Numbered from the stretch's first letter, positions 8,064 to 15,370 are shown. The stretch: DNA of 17,691 nucleotides from Candidatus Roizmanbacteria bacterium CG_4_10_14_0_8_um_filter_39_9 (GCA_002784505.1 PFLF01000055.1:1-17691); one strand, 5' to 3'. Numbers and translations are program-made. The notes: generated by a model not told the origin, from the sequence alone.

Positions 8064-9844
8064 ATGCCGCGTTTAAATATATTATTTGTCATTTTGATTT
8101 CTTTTTTGTTCTTTATTCTTCCTATTAATATATCTTTAGCCGTTAATCCACCGGAACTCCCTCAGGAAATAAAAGATGCTATGAATAATGGGATTCTGAT
8201 GAATCCTGGAGGGGGACGAGTTTGCCTTCATTCAGAACGTCCGCCAGGGACACTTGATTTTAAACCACCGGATGCCAATGAGTTAATTACTATTACAGGC
8301 AACTGTCCCTTTGACAGTGAGTGTACGTTAACTCGTGCTACAGGAAGGGCATTCGCCACCATTGTTCTAGGCCAACCACCTGATCTGGTAGATTTTGTCA
8401 ATATACCACTGGCCCCTAAGTATCCTCCAAAACTCGCAAAGGGTCCAGTAAATATCCAAATTAATGAAAAAGGGCTCGATGCTCATCGGGCATATTTTTA
8501 TTTTGCAGAGGGTACTAATTTCCCGGGGCCAACAACAGCTGAAGAAGAGGAAACAGAAGAAACGCCGGCAGGTGAAGATAATTCTCAGCATTTGTCTAAC
8601 CTTACATACGAACAAATTGCAGTCACCGGCACACCTCCTGAGGGAGAAGAGCAACAATGTGTTTTTATTGCCTGGGATCCATATGGACGAGTGTTTGATA
8701 CTCAATCTCTTGAGCCTCTTCCGGGAATCAGGGTTTCGCTTATTGATAATAATACCCAACAGCCGGTAATCCAAATTGAAAAAAATTTTGATATTACTAA
8801 AGCAGATGGGTTATTTAATATATTAGTTAACAGACCGGGGCTGTATAAAATTGGAACGGATGTACCGCTCACTTATGACTATATACCAAACCCGAAACTT
8901 AATCCGGAATACACAAAAATATATTCGGATTTGTACTATCCTGATACCGTCTACGAGGAAAAGCAGGGAGTCCCTACCCATCATGATATCCCTCTTCAAC
9001 CCAAGGGCGCTCCTTATTACTCTGATGGAGTGGAGGTAATGAGCAATTCCAGCGGAATTAATATGGGCGATTATTGGCTCTATACCGGACGCGTTTCTCA
9101 TCCTTTCGCTTATGTTTGTCTAGCCGGTGAAACCTCCAACACTCTTTATGGTTGTGATACGGACCGTGCGAATAAACACGGTGTTTACAAAATCACTATT
9201 AATACAAGAGCTGTCCCTCAATATGAATCACTTATACCTGTGGCTTCAAAAACCTCTTTTCCTTCAACCGGGATAAATATTAGCGACTCAAAATACAAAA
9301 CCGATCTAAGAAATGACCCGCTTTTCAGTTATATGAAGGCTATGCAAAAGACACAACCGAAACAATAATTCCCTATGCACAAGTTCAGGTAAAACTTTCA
9401 GCAAACAGTTCTCTTGTGTATGCGGTAAACGCAGATGCAAACGGTTTTTTTAAATTCTATCCGCAGGAATTGCCGATTCTTGATTATTATTTGTACGTAA
9501 TATCTCCGACCACTTTAAAAGGATTTGATATATCTACATCGACTTTTGCATTACAAAATAAGTCATATCTTGAATCAAAAAAAATTACTCTGACCAAAGA
9601 TCGAGAAGAAATGAAGCTGCTATCATCAAGTAAAATACGTGCGAAAAAAAATACATCATCTGAATCATCAAGTTTTTTTGCTCCTCCCAAACAACAGGCT
9701 TCGAGTGACTCGGACAAAGCACTTCAATCAAATGTGTCGCCCCAAATTCTCGTAATAGTAGTAGTCATTACCTTGTTGGTTATCGCTCTCGCTGTGATTT
9801 TTATCTTCATCAAACAAAAAAAACAATCACAGGACTTCATGTAA
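8064..9844 (+). CDS. Secreted, C-terminally anchored surface protein, frameshifted
   Basis: The first frame (8064-9368, 434 residues) starts with a signal peptide: R3, hydrophobic core to about residue 23, likely cleavage after S-L-A26. A downstream frame ends at TAA 9842-9844. The frames join smoothly if one T is added to the T4 run at 9322-9325, giving NDPLFQLYEGYAKDTT and a protein of about 593 residues. A carboxypeptidase-regulatory/Ig-like domain is visible near residues 210-270 (GRVFDTQSLEPLPGIRVSL), with a similar fold after the shift (PYAQVQVKLSAN...NADANGFFKF). The C-terminus has a Ser-rich linker and a membrane helix (ILVIVVVITLLVIALAVIFI) followed by KQKK. This type I topology puts most of the protein outside the cell. 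Such large beta-rich wall proteins are common in CPR bacteria. The shift may be real or an assembly error; without it the anchor would be lost. Confidence 0.75.
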
Positions 9845-9847
9845 ATA

Positions 9848-10480
9848 TTACCGATACAGTTTGTGATCGATAATATACTTCTCGATCTTTGGAGCTGTCA
9901 TGAGGGAGATTGGTTTATTTTCACGTATTCGATTGCGGATATGGGTTGATGCAATGTTACTTACGATTACATCGCCCTCAATTATTGATATGTTCGATGA
10001 AATCTTGGATATATCAAAAGCCTTCTTCACTCTTCTTTCAAGTGTTTTAAAATCCGTATCCCGGGGAAAGATAATAAGGTTGTGATCTTTTACAAGGCTC
10101 TGCCACTCATTCCACAGTTGAAAAGTGGGGAGGGTGTCTGATCCGATAATCCACGAAAAAGAATGTTGAGGATATTTTTTTTCAAGCAGTCGCATGGTAT
10201 CAATAGTCCTACTTTTTTGGTTGAATTTAAATTCAAAATCCGAAGTTCGCAATCTTTGCCTTGCCGACAGGCAGGCGTAATCTCCAAACATCTGAACCAT
10301 ATTCAGTCTGTCTTCAGGTTGCGTAATCCGGGCAAACTTTACCGGAAACTCGGGAAAGTAGGAATAACACGGCATAAGCCATACCTCATCCATCTTCAAC
10401 ATCTCTTTGACTTGGGAGGCAACAAGAAAGTGTCCGATATGGGGTGGGTCAAATGCTCCTCCTAATATTGCAATATTCAT
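9848..10480 (-). CDS. nadD: Nicotinate-nucleotide adenylyltransferase with palindrome insertion
   Basis: Transfers AMP from ATP to nicotinate mononucleotide, the step before NadE. The 210-residue protein has the nucleotidyltransferase motif GGAFDPPHIGH at residues 7-17, the PEDRLNMV segment, the SRTIDTM block, IIGSDTLPTFQLW, and the ASTHIRNRI (usually SSTxIR) motif near the C-terminus. Residues 69-75 (A-C-L-S-A-R plus part of Q) are encoded by a 19-nt palindrome and sit where the family normally has a short loop; they look like an in-frame insertion that leaves the gene open. TAAAAT (10492-10487) ends 6 nt before the ATG, so the mRNA is probably leaderless. The stop lies 3 nt from that of the convergent surface-protein gene. 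Confidence 0.92.
   Translation of the reverse strand: MNIAILGGAFDPPHIGHFLVASQVKEMLKMDEVWLMPCYSYFPEFPVKFARITQPEDRLNMVQMFGDYACLSARQRLRTSDFEFKFNQKSRTIDTMRLLEKKYPQHSFSWIIGSDTLPTFQLWNEWQSLVKDHNLIIFPRDTDFKTLERRVKKAFDISKISSNISIIEGDVIVSNIASTHIRNRIRENKPISLMTAPKIEKYIIDHKLYR
10258..10276. repeat. 19-nt imperfect palindrome inside nadD
   Basis: The sequence GCCTTGCCGACAGGCAGGC forms a 7-bp GC-rich stem with one bulged base and a TGTC loop (minus-strand reading). It matches the style of short mobile palindromes that I recall turning up in CPR genes as translated insertions of the CLS-A-R-Q or CRQAG kind. It keeps the nadD frame. I see no second copy in this window. Confidence 0.65.
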
Positions 10481-10507
10481 AGACTGATTTTACCATTCTT
10501 ATATTCG

Positions 10508-10535
10508 ATTGGATATTGGTTATTGAATATTGATT
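10508..10535. repeat. Two 14-nt imperfect tandem units upstream of nadD
   Basis: ATTGGATATTGGTT (10508-10521) is followed directly by ATTGAATATTGATT (10522-10535), with 12 of 14 bases the same. It lies between the nadD promoter and the promoter of the small gene at 10588. No function is evident. Confidence 0.5.
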
Positions 10536-10549
10536 ATTTTATCTTCCCC

Positions 10550-10578
10550 TTTACAAAAATTAAAAATACATATATAAT
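10550..10578 (+). promoter_or_regulatory. Strong sigma70-type promoter of the 59-residue gene
   Basis: TTTACA (10550-10555), a 17-nt spacer, and TATAAT (10573-10578). The -10 ends 9 nt before the ATG at 10588, predicting a leaderless or near-leaderless mRNA. Confidence 0.7.
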
Positions 10579-10587
10579 GTGTATACA

Positions 10588-10767
10588 ATGCGTCACCAAG
10601 CTATAAACGCCAACCGTCAGGCAACTTCCGCCGAGTTTAAAAAACTTACTAGGCAAGTAAAAACCTTAAAAAAACTCGGGCTTCCTGTTGATCCTGCATC
10701 AATAAAAGTAATTGGGCAAATTGCCAAACATATAGCCGGTCGAGGCACTGTTTCATTTTCCATTTGA
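10588..10767 (+). CDS. Unknown small basic protein, 59 residues
   Basis: I do not recognise this protein. It is short, lysine- and arginine-rich and predicted mostly helical: a segment ATSAEFKKLTRQVKTLKKL, then a G-L-P-V-D-P turn, then a second helix IKVIGQIAKHIAG. There is no membrane segment or signal. ATG 10588 is preferred to the GTG at 10579, which would overlap the predicted transcript start. Evidence that it is a real gene comes from its near-consensus promoter, its position in an otherwise empty gap, and a basic helix-rich composition. Its TGA stop (10765-10767) lies inside the -35 hexamer of the metK promoter, so transcription through it could influence metK. Nucleic-acid binding is a guess from charge only. 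Confidence 0.55.
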   Translation: MRHQAINANRQATSAEFKKLTRQVKTLKKLGLPVDPASIKVIGQIAKHIAGRGTVSFSI

Positions 10768-10792
10768 CAACAAAACCAAAACCCGTTAGAAT
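10764..10792 (+). promoter_or_regulatory. metK promoter
   Basis: TTGACA (10764-10769), a 17-nt spacer, and TAGAAT (10787-10792). The transcript is expected to begin near 10800, just before the first strand of the riboswitch P1 stem. The -35 overlaps the stop codon of the preceding small gene. Confidence 0.8.
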
Positions 10793-10803
10793 GTTTTTCT
10801 GAA

Positions 10804-10920
10804 TTATCAAGAGCGATAGGGAGAGAACTGGATCGTTAGCCAACCTATCCAGCAACCGAGACGACTTGGCGTCGAACTACGGTGCTACAACCAGATGTTA
10901 GATAAGTCGCCTTTAGGCGA
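10804..10920 (+). promoter_or_regulatory. SAM riboswitch (SAM-I/SAM-IV clan) in metK leader
   Basis: The core of the S-box aptamer is visible: P1 TTATC (10804-10808) with GATAA (10901-10905); the AAGAG sequence; P2 GATAGG (10815-10820) with CCTATC (10844-10849); the GCAACC joint (10852-10857); P3 with ACCG/CGGT and GACG/CGTC; and GGTGCTA before P1. CTGG (10828-10831) can pair with CCAG (10891-10894) as the P2-loop pseudoknot. The P4 hairpin of classical SAM-I is missing. Instead a 5-bp hairpin (10907-10911 with 10916-10920, TTTA loop) follows P1 and ends 8 nt before the metK ATG. That layout resembles SAM-IV or SAM-I/IV variants. No T-run follows, so control of translation is more likely than termination. 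Confidence 0.88.
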
Positions 10921-10928
10921 AAAAAAAT

Positions 10929-12035
10929 ATGAACTATTCAACATTTACTTCGGAATCTGTTTGTTCCGGACATCCCGATAAAATCTGTGACCAGATATCT
11001 GACGCAATTTTAGACAAAGCTCTCTCTCTCGATAAATATGCACGAGTTGCCGTTGAAACAATGGTAACAAAAAATTTTATAGCTCTTGCTGGAGAAGTGA
11101 CACTCAACGGAAGGATTAATTATAAAAACGTTGCAAAACAAACAATACGAAATCTTGGATATACCGACAATCGCCTGGGATTCACAAGCAACTCACCAAT
11201 AATTGTCAAAATTCATACTCAATCGCCCGAGATAGCAATGGGTGTTGATATGGCGGGCGCAGGGGATCAGGGAATGATGTTTGGGTATGCGTGCCGCGAG
11301 ACTCCATCACTCATGCCACTTCCAATAATGCTTGCACATCAACTTGCAATGAGCCTCGATGAATTACGCGAGACGAAAAAACTAGACTATCTTCGCCCTG
11401 ACGGAAAAACACAGGTCACTATTCGTTATGAAAATGGTGTCCCGAAGGAGGTTGAGCAAGTTGTTCTTGCAGTGCCTCATACTGAATCAATTCCATTGGG
11501 TCAAGTCAAAAAAGACCTATACCGGCAAGTGATCGTCCCCGCATTACTTTCATATAATCTTCATATTCAGGAAAAGAATGTCGTGATAAATGGAACAGGC
11601 GCATGGCATATCGGAGGACCTGCATCAGACACCGGTGTTACCGGTCGCAAAATTATTGTTGATACCTATGGCGGGATGGCACGAGTCGGTGGAGGAGCAT
11701 TCTCTGGAAAAGATCCTACAAAGGTAGACAGATCGGGGGCATATGCCGCACGCTATCTTGCAAAAAATATTGTTGCTGCAGGACTTGCAACCCGATGTGA
11801 GGTAAGGCTTGCCTATTTTATCGGGGCAAAAAGGGCCACCATGCAGGAAGTGGAAACATTTGGGACAGGAAAAAAGTCTGACAAATTTATCAAAAGCTTT
11901 ATGGATAAAATATTAGATACATCAATAAAAGGAATTTTGAGCAAGCTTAATTTGCGAAGGCCAATCTATTTGAAAACGGCATGTTATGGACATTTAGGTC
12001 GCGATGAGTTCCCGTGGGAACAGATTGTCACCTAA
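10929..12035 (+). CDS. metK: S-adenosylmethionine synthetase
   Basis: Makes S-adenosylmethionine from methionine and ATP in the cytoplasm. The 368-residue protein has the expected landmarks: SESVCSGHPDKICDQISDA at residues 8-26 with the catalytic GHPDK, the hexapeptide region GAGDQGMMFGYA at about 110-121, and the phosphate-binding GGGAFSGKDPTKVDRS at 254-269. It ends in the normal GHLGRDEFPWE block. Its length is slightly below the common 380-400. Expression is evidently feedback-controlled by the upstream SAM riboswitch. A second SAM-riboswitch-like element begins about 10 nt after its stop codon, and the two HIT genes follow, probably on the same transcript because no terminator or promoter is seen between. 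Confidence 0.97.
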   Translation: MNYSTFTSESVCSGHPDKICDQISDAILDKALSLDKYARVAVETMVTKNFIALAGEVTLNGRINYKNVAKQTIRNLGYTDNRLGFTSNSPIIVKIHTQSPEIAMGVDMAGAGDQGMMFGYACRETPSLMPLPIMLAHQLAMSLDELRETKKLDYLRPDGKTQVTIRYENGVPKEVEQVVLAVPHTESIPLGQVKKDLYRQVIVPALLSYNLHIQEKNVVINGTGAWHIGGPASDTGVTGRKIIVDTYGGMARVGGGAFSGKDPTKVDRSGAYAARYLAKNIVAAGLATRCEVRLAYFIGAKRATMQEVETFGTGKKSDKFIKSFMDKILDTSIKGILSKLNLRRPIYLKTACYGHLGRDEFPWEQIVT

Positions 12036-12042
12036 TTCACAA

Positions 12043-12156
12043 AAATTAAGAGCAGTGGGAATGAAAGCTGGATCGCTATAACCCACTCGGCAACCGAGCT
12101 TCGCCTGAAATGGCCACACATAAGGTGCTACAACCAGGCCCTATTACTTTCGGGGC
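12043..12156 (+). promoter_or_regulatory. Second SAM-riboswitch-like element before HIT genes
   Basis: This RNA shares its core with the metK leader: AAGAGC (12048-12053), a perfect 6-bp P2 (AGTGGG 12054-12059 with CCCACT 12082-12087), CTGGATCGCTA, GGCAACCGAG, and GGTGCTACAACCAG (12124-12137), with the same CTGG/CCAG pseudoknot. P3 is weaker. A classical P1 is not obvious; AAATT (12043-12047) could pair with AATTT (12168-12172). A 4-bp hairpin, GCCC (12138-12141) with GGGC (12153-12156), follows the core. It ends about 30 nt before the ATG at 12187. It may regulate the HIT genes, or be a decaying copy of the metK switch. No own promoter is seen. Confidence 0.7.
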
Positions 12157-12186
12157 GAATATTATTCAATTTATACAAATAATTCT

Positions 12187-12960
12187 ATGGCTGAATCTGT
12201 GTCTCCATTTCCCGCTCAAAAACCCGGGTGCCTATTTTGCTTTCCAAGAGAAGGTGGGATTACTCCTCATTTTAAGGATTGGGAAGGTTGGGGAAGACAA
12301 GGAAGAGTTGGTGGAGGAAATTTGGCGGAGGTTACTTTATTCGAAAGTGATGGTTTGCGTGTTGTCCCAGATATCTTTCCAGTTCGTAGCGACGGACACC
12401 ATGTATTGGCAATCGGCAAGAAACATAGAACTGCATACGCACAACCAGAAGTTCTTGCTTCAGAAATGCATCACCTCCTCCATGTCCTGCGTGATGAAAC
12501 CGGCAAGCCGGTCATTTTCGCAGAACATGGTGGGGGAATGCCTCATAACGGATATGAAGAGCCTGATACAAACATGAGTATTCATCACCGGCATGCTCAT
12601 ATCGTCTATGGTGAACATGGGCTTAACCCGCTCGCATACATGAGAAACGCTTTACAACTAGAAGGTTGGGATCCGAAAACTATTGCCGTGCCCAACTTAA
12701 ATCCTGTGGACAAGCTGGTGGAACTATATAATGGACACCCTTATTTATTTTTTAATGTTGGTCCTGAGGCTTTATGGATAGAAGATACTCAGGGAGCAAT
12801 GCGGTCAATGACAACTCAGCGCAATTTGTCAAAAATGTATGGGAGGGAGGTAAACTGGAAACAGCTCGTAAGTGATCCTGCGAGCTCCAAAGAAGCAACA
12901 AGACGTCTAATGAATCTTATGGGTGAATGTAGTGGAACTGGTTTGTTTACAGCGCGTTAA
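12187..12960 (+). CDS. HIT-superfamily protein (nucleotide hydrolase/transferase), long form
   Basis: A 257-residue HIT-like protein. An N-terminal C15-L-F-C18 pair suggests a zinc site. GHHVLAIGKKHR (about 70-81) matches the HIT GH.LVIPK.H strand, and the histidine triad reads H134-R-H136-A-H138-I-V-Y. FAEHGGG at about 111-117 fits the region before the triad. A C-terminal extension of roughly 110 residues follows (Y-N-G-H-P-Y-L-F-F-N-V-G). HIT enzymes act on adenylyl or nucleotidyl phosphate bonds; the GalT-like branch also has Cys zinc ligands. The exact substrate cannot be read from the sequence. ATG 12187 gives the family N-terminus just before the Cys pair. It lies downstream of a SAM-riboswitch-like RNA and 18 nt before a second HIT gene. 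Confidence 0.75.
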   Translation: MAESVSPFPAQKPGCLFCFPREGGITPHFKDWEGWGRQGRVGGGNLAEVTLFESDGLRVVPDIFPVRSDGHHVLAIGKKHRTAYAQPEVLASEMHHLLHVLRDETGKPVIFAEHGGGMPHNGYEEPDTNMSIHHRHAHIVYGEHGLNPLAYMRNALQLEGWDPKTIAVPNLNPVDKLVELYNGHPYLFFNVGPEALWIEDTQGAMRSMTTQRNLSKMYGREVNWKQLVSDPASSKEATRRLMNLMGECSGTGLFTAR

Positions 12961-12978
12961 TTAGTTACTATTAAGCAA

Positions 12979-13512
12979 ATGGATATTTTTTGTCAAGCGG
13001 AGACAGTATTAAAAGATGTAATTATTCATAGAACCGATAATTTTTTTGTTGTTCATGACGGGTTCCCGTTAGTTGAGGGACATTTGTTTCTTATTCCTAA
13101 ATTTCATCAAGACTGTTTTTTGAATATGCATAAAAAATATCTGAGAGAATATGAAGCACTAATAAAAATGATTGTTGCATTTCTGAGAGATCAATATCAA
13201 GATCCGGTATTGTTTGAGCATGGTATTATCGCCCAAACCATTCCCCATGCGCACCTGCATTTTCTCCCAACCTCAAAAAGCATCCTTAATGTCATCAAAC
13301 AAGTTGCAATACCCATGAGAAAACCAAAGACACCATATCTGCTTTATGGAAAACAGGGAAAAATTACGTATTACAATGTGGTGAACCAAATTGAACCGGG
13401 ATTTTTACACAAAACTTTTGCAGAAACATTACGAAGACCTATCATTGCAAAAGAACGTGCAATAGATGCGAAAAAATGGATGAAAAATGTGAAAGACAAA
13501 TGGGATAAATGA
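12979..13512 (+). CDS. HIT-family protein, short form
   Basis: A 177-residue HIT domain protein: VVHDGFPLVEGHLFLIPKFH (about 24-43) is the first conserved block, FEHG at 79-82 the second, and the triad is P89-H90-A-H92-L-H94-F. These residues form the AMP-binding pocket of nucleotide hydrolases and transferases; H92 is the expected nucleophile. A basic tail (KKWMKNVKDKWDK) ends the protein. It is the second HIT protein in a row but is not a close copy of the first, which lacks this spacing and carries a Cys pair. No SD is seen before ATG 12979. It ends shortly before the rpsB promoter. Confidence 0.8.
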   Translation: MDIFCQAETVLKDVIIHRTDNFFVVHDGFPLVEGHLFLIPKFHQDCFLNMHKKYLREYEALIKMIVAFLRDQYQDPVLFEHGIIAQTIPHAHLHFLPTSKSILNVIKQVAIPMRKPKTPYLLYGKQGKITYYNVVNQIEPGFLHKTFAETLRRPIIAKERAIDAKKWMKNVKDKWDK

Positions 13513-13533
13513 CACAATAGGGGATAATTCTCC

Positions 13534-13562
13534 TTGCAACTCATAAGTTTCGTTGCTATAAT
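13534..13562 (+). promoter_or_regulatory. rpsB operon promoter
   Basis: TTGCAA (13534-13539), a 17-nt spacer, and an extended -10 TGCTATAAT (hexamer 13557-13562). The -10 ends 8 nt before the rpsB ATG, so rpsB mRNA is predicted to start at or within two bases of its AUG. There is no room for the structured leader found before rpsB in many bacteria. Confidence 0.82.
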
Positions 13563-13570
13563 AGTAGGTT

Positions 13571-14320
13571 ATGAAAGATCAAGCATCAATTACAGCACAA
13601 GTTGAACGACTTTTTAACGCAGGAGTTCATTTGGGCCACAAAAAAAACCGCCTTCATCCAAAGGCACGGAAGTATGTTTATAAAATTGTAAATGGCACTG
13701 CGGTCATTGACCTTACCAAGACCGTTGAACAACTTCAGGCGGCAGTAAAGTTTCTTAAAGCTCAGGCAAAGGACGGCAAAGTTCTTTTGGTTGTTGGAAC
13801 CAAAAAAACAGTAAGTCAGTATGTTGCCGATATCTGCAAGGAACACGGTATCGCACACATCTCAATTAAGTGGATGCCCGGGCTTCTTACTAACTTTGAA
13901 ACACTCATGAAAAATGTAAAGAAAATGAAAGAGCTTGAGGAGGCAAAATCACGAGGAGAATGGGATAAATTTGTAAAACATGAGCGAACAAAACTAAGCA
14001 AGTTGTTAAATAGACTTAAAAAACTCTATGTTGGCCTGACGGATCTTAAAAAAAAGCCCGATGTCATGTTTATCATAGATATTAAAAAGGAGAAAAATGC
14101 ACTGATTGAAGCACGGAAGCATAACATTCCCGTTGTTGCGCTCACCGACACCAATGCAGATCCGGATACTATCACCTACCCAATCGTCGGAAATGACGAT
14201 TCAGCACTTGCGGCTCATCTCGTTATTAAGGATGTTGTTGAAGCGTATGCCATGTCAAACGTGGTATCTGCTTCAAACGCGGTTCCTTTGTCAAGTGCGG
14301 TTTTACCAAAATCCAAATAA
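13571..14320 (+). CDS. rpsB: 30S ribosomal protein S2
   Basis: A 249-residue S2 protein with FNAGVHLGHKKNRLHPKARK near the N-terminus, GKVLLVVGTKKT near residue 75, the WMPGLLTNF block near 98-106, and DVMFIIDIKKEKNALIEARK followed by IPVVALTDTNADPD. S2 binds late to the 30S subunit and bridges head and body. The gene opens the rpsB-tsf-frr unit. ATG 13571 is clear from the S2 N-terminus, and no SD precedes it. The C-terminal tail is short and Ser/Ala-rich. tsf begins 1 nt after the stop codon, so translation is likely coupled. Confidence 0.97.
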   Translation: MKDQASITAQVERLFNAGVHLGHKKNRLHPKARKYVYKIVNGTAVIDLTKTVEQLQAAVKFLKAQAKDGKVLLVVGTKKTVSQYVADICKEHGIAHISIKWMPGLLTNFETLMKNVKKMKELEEAKSRGEWDKFVKHERTKLSKLLNRLKKLYVGLTDLKKKPDVMFIIDIKKEKNALIEARKHNIPVVALTDTNADPDTITYPIVGNDDSALAAHLVIKDVVEAYAMSNVVSASNAVPLSSAVLPKSK

Positions 14321-14321
14321 T

Positions 14322-14780
14322 ATGGCGGTAGATTTTGAGAAATTGAAAGTCCTTCGTGAAAAATCCGGTGTTTCTTTTGCAATGTGCAAAAAAGCTCTGA
14401 TTGAATCTGATAACGATATTGAAAAAGCAAAAGTACTTCTTATTAAATGGGGAGCTGAAAAAATGACCGAAAAATCCGGACGAACAACTTCACAAGGGGG
14501 GATTTTTTCATACGTGCACCACAACAAGAAAATCGCCTCATTTGTGGAAATTCTTTGTGAAACTGACTTTGTTTCGGGAAATCCTGAATTTCAAAAAACA
14601 GGCGCCGAATTTGCAATGCAGTTGGCTTCAATGCCCGCAACTACCGTTGATGAATTCATGAATCAAGAGTATGTCCGAGATCCCAAAAAGAAAATCGGGG
14701 ACCTTTTCAAGGAAATGGCAATAAAATTTGGCGAAAATATTAAGATTTCACGCATTTTGCGCTGGAGCCTTGGTGAGTAA
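14322..14780 (+). CDS. tsf: Elongation factor Ts, short form
   Basis: Nucleotide-exchange factor that recycles EF-Tu. The N-terminal UBA-like module FEKLKVLREKSGVSFAMCKKAL is followed by the core GGIFSYVHHNKKIASFVEI and the conserved C-E-T-D-F-V motif, which contacts EF-Tu; the protein ends at KFGENIKISRI. At 152 residues it is far shorter than the E. coli factor (283) and carries only one core subdomain, without the coiled-coil insertion, as in other minimal EF-Ts proteins. The start is ATG 14322, 1 nt after the rpsB stop; the longer upstream frame overlaps rpsB and is not used. frr follows after 3 nt. Confidence 0.94.
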   Translation: MAVDFEKLKVLREKSGVSFAMCKKALIESDNDIEKAKVLLIKWGAEKMTEKSGRTTSQGGIFSYVHHNKKIASFVEILCETDFVSGNPEFQKTGAEFAMQLASMPATTVDEFMNQEYVRDPKKKIGDLFKEMAIKFGENIKISRILRWSLGE

Positions 14781-14783
14781 TAT

Positions 14784-15338
14784 ATGGATCTAACAGCGTT
14801 CAAACAACAACTTGCATCAACCGTCTCCGCCCTCAAGGAGGATCTTAAGACTATCCGTACCGGCCGCGCTAACCCCATAATAGTTGAACAACTCATGGTA
14901 GACGCATATGGTGGATCTGCAAAATTAAAAGTAATGGAGCTCGCATCAATCACAACAGAAGGATCTGCTGCTGTCGTTATTATTCCTTTTGATCCATCGA
15001 CCGTTCCGGACATTGAAAAAGCCATTCTGAAATCACCCCTTGGGTTAACACCTCAGACACAAGGAACGCGCATCATCATTCGTATTCCGCCTCTTTCCGC
15101 GGAACAGCGCGACAAATATGTAAAGTTGGTGGGCCAGAAAATCGAAGAAAAAAGAAATGTAATCCGCAATCATCGTGATGATATACGAAAAAAAATAAAA
15201 GCTTCATTTGACGAAAAAAACCTTACCGAAGATGACAAATTCAGGCTTGAAAAAGAGATTGACGCACTTGCACAAAAAGTAAATGAAGAATTAGTCATCG
15301 TAAAGGAAGCGAAAGAAAAAGAAATTCAAGCGGTCTAA
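14784..15338 (+). CDS. frr: Ribosome recycling factor
   Basis: Splits post-termination ribosomes with EF-G. The 184-residue length is typical. The N-terminal helix with LKTIRTGRANP (about 21-31), the VDAYGG segment, the ITTEG.AAVVIIPFDPSTV strand and the IRIPPLSAEQRDKYVK block are all present, followed by the long C-terminal helix of domain I. In many bacteria pyrH lies between tsf and frr; here frr follows tsf after 3 nt with no pyrH. The last part is rich in Lys and Glu. No SD is visible, so coupling to tsf is likely. Confidence 0.96.
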   Translation: MDLTAFKQQLASTVSALKEDLKTIRTGRANPIIVEQLMVDAYGGSAKLKVMELASITTEGSAAVVIIPFDPSTVPDIEKAILKSPLGLTPQTQGTRIIIRIPPLSAEQRDKYVKLVGQKIEEKRNVIRNHRDDIRKKIKASFDEKNLTEDDKFRLEKEIDALAQKVNEELVIVKEAKEKEIQAV

Positions 15339-15370
15339 AAATTGTCCTTTAAGTTGTGTGTCTCCCTTGA

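Noticed and set aside
12110..12577. 155-codon frame starting inside the second riboswitch-like element
   Set aside because: It runs in a different frame under the HIT gene, has no family features, and its start lies in the RNA structure.
13521..13534. Terminator hairpin after the HIT genes
   Set aside because: GGGGATAATTCTCC gives a short stem with almost no loop and has no following T-run.
14106..14321. Longer N-terminus for EF-Ts
   Set aside because: It overlaps rpsB in another frame; EF-Ts begins at ATG 14322, directly after the rpsB stop.
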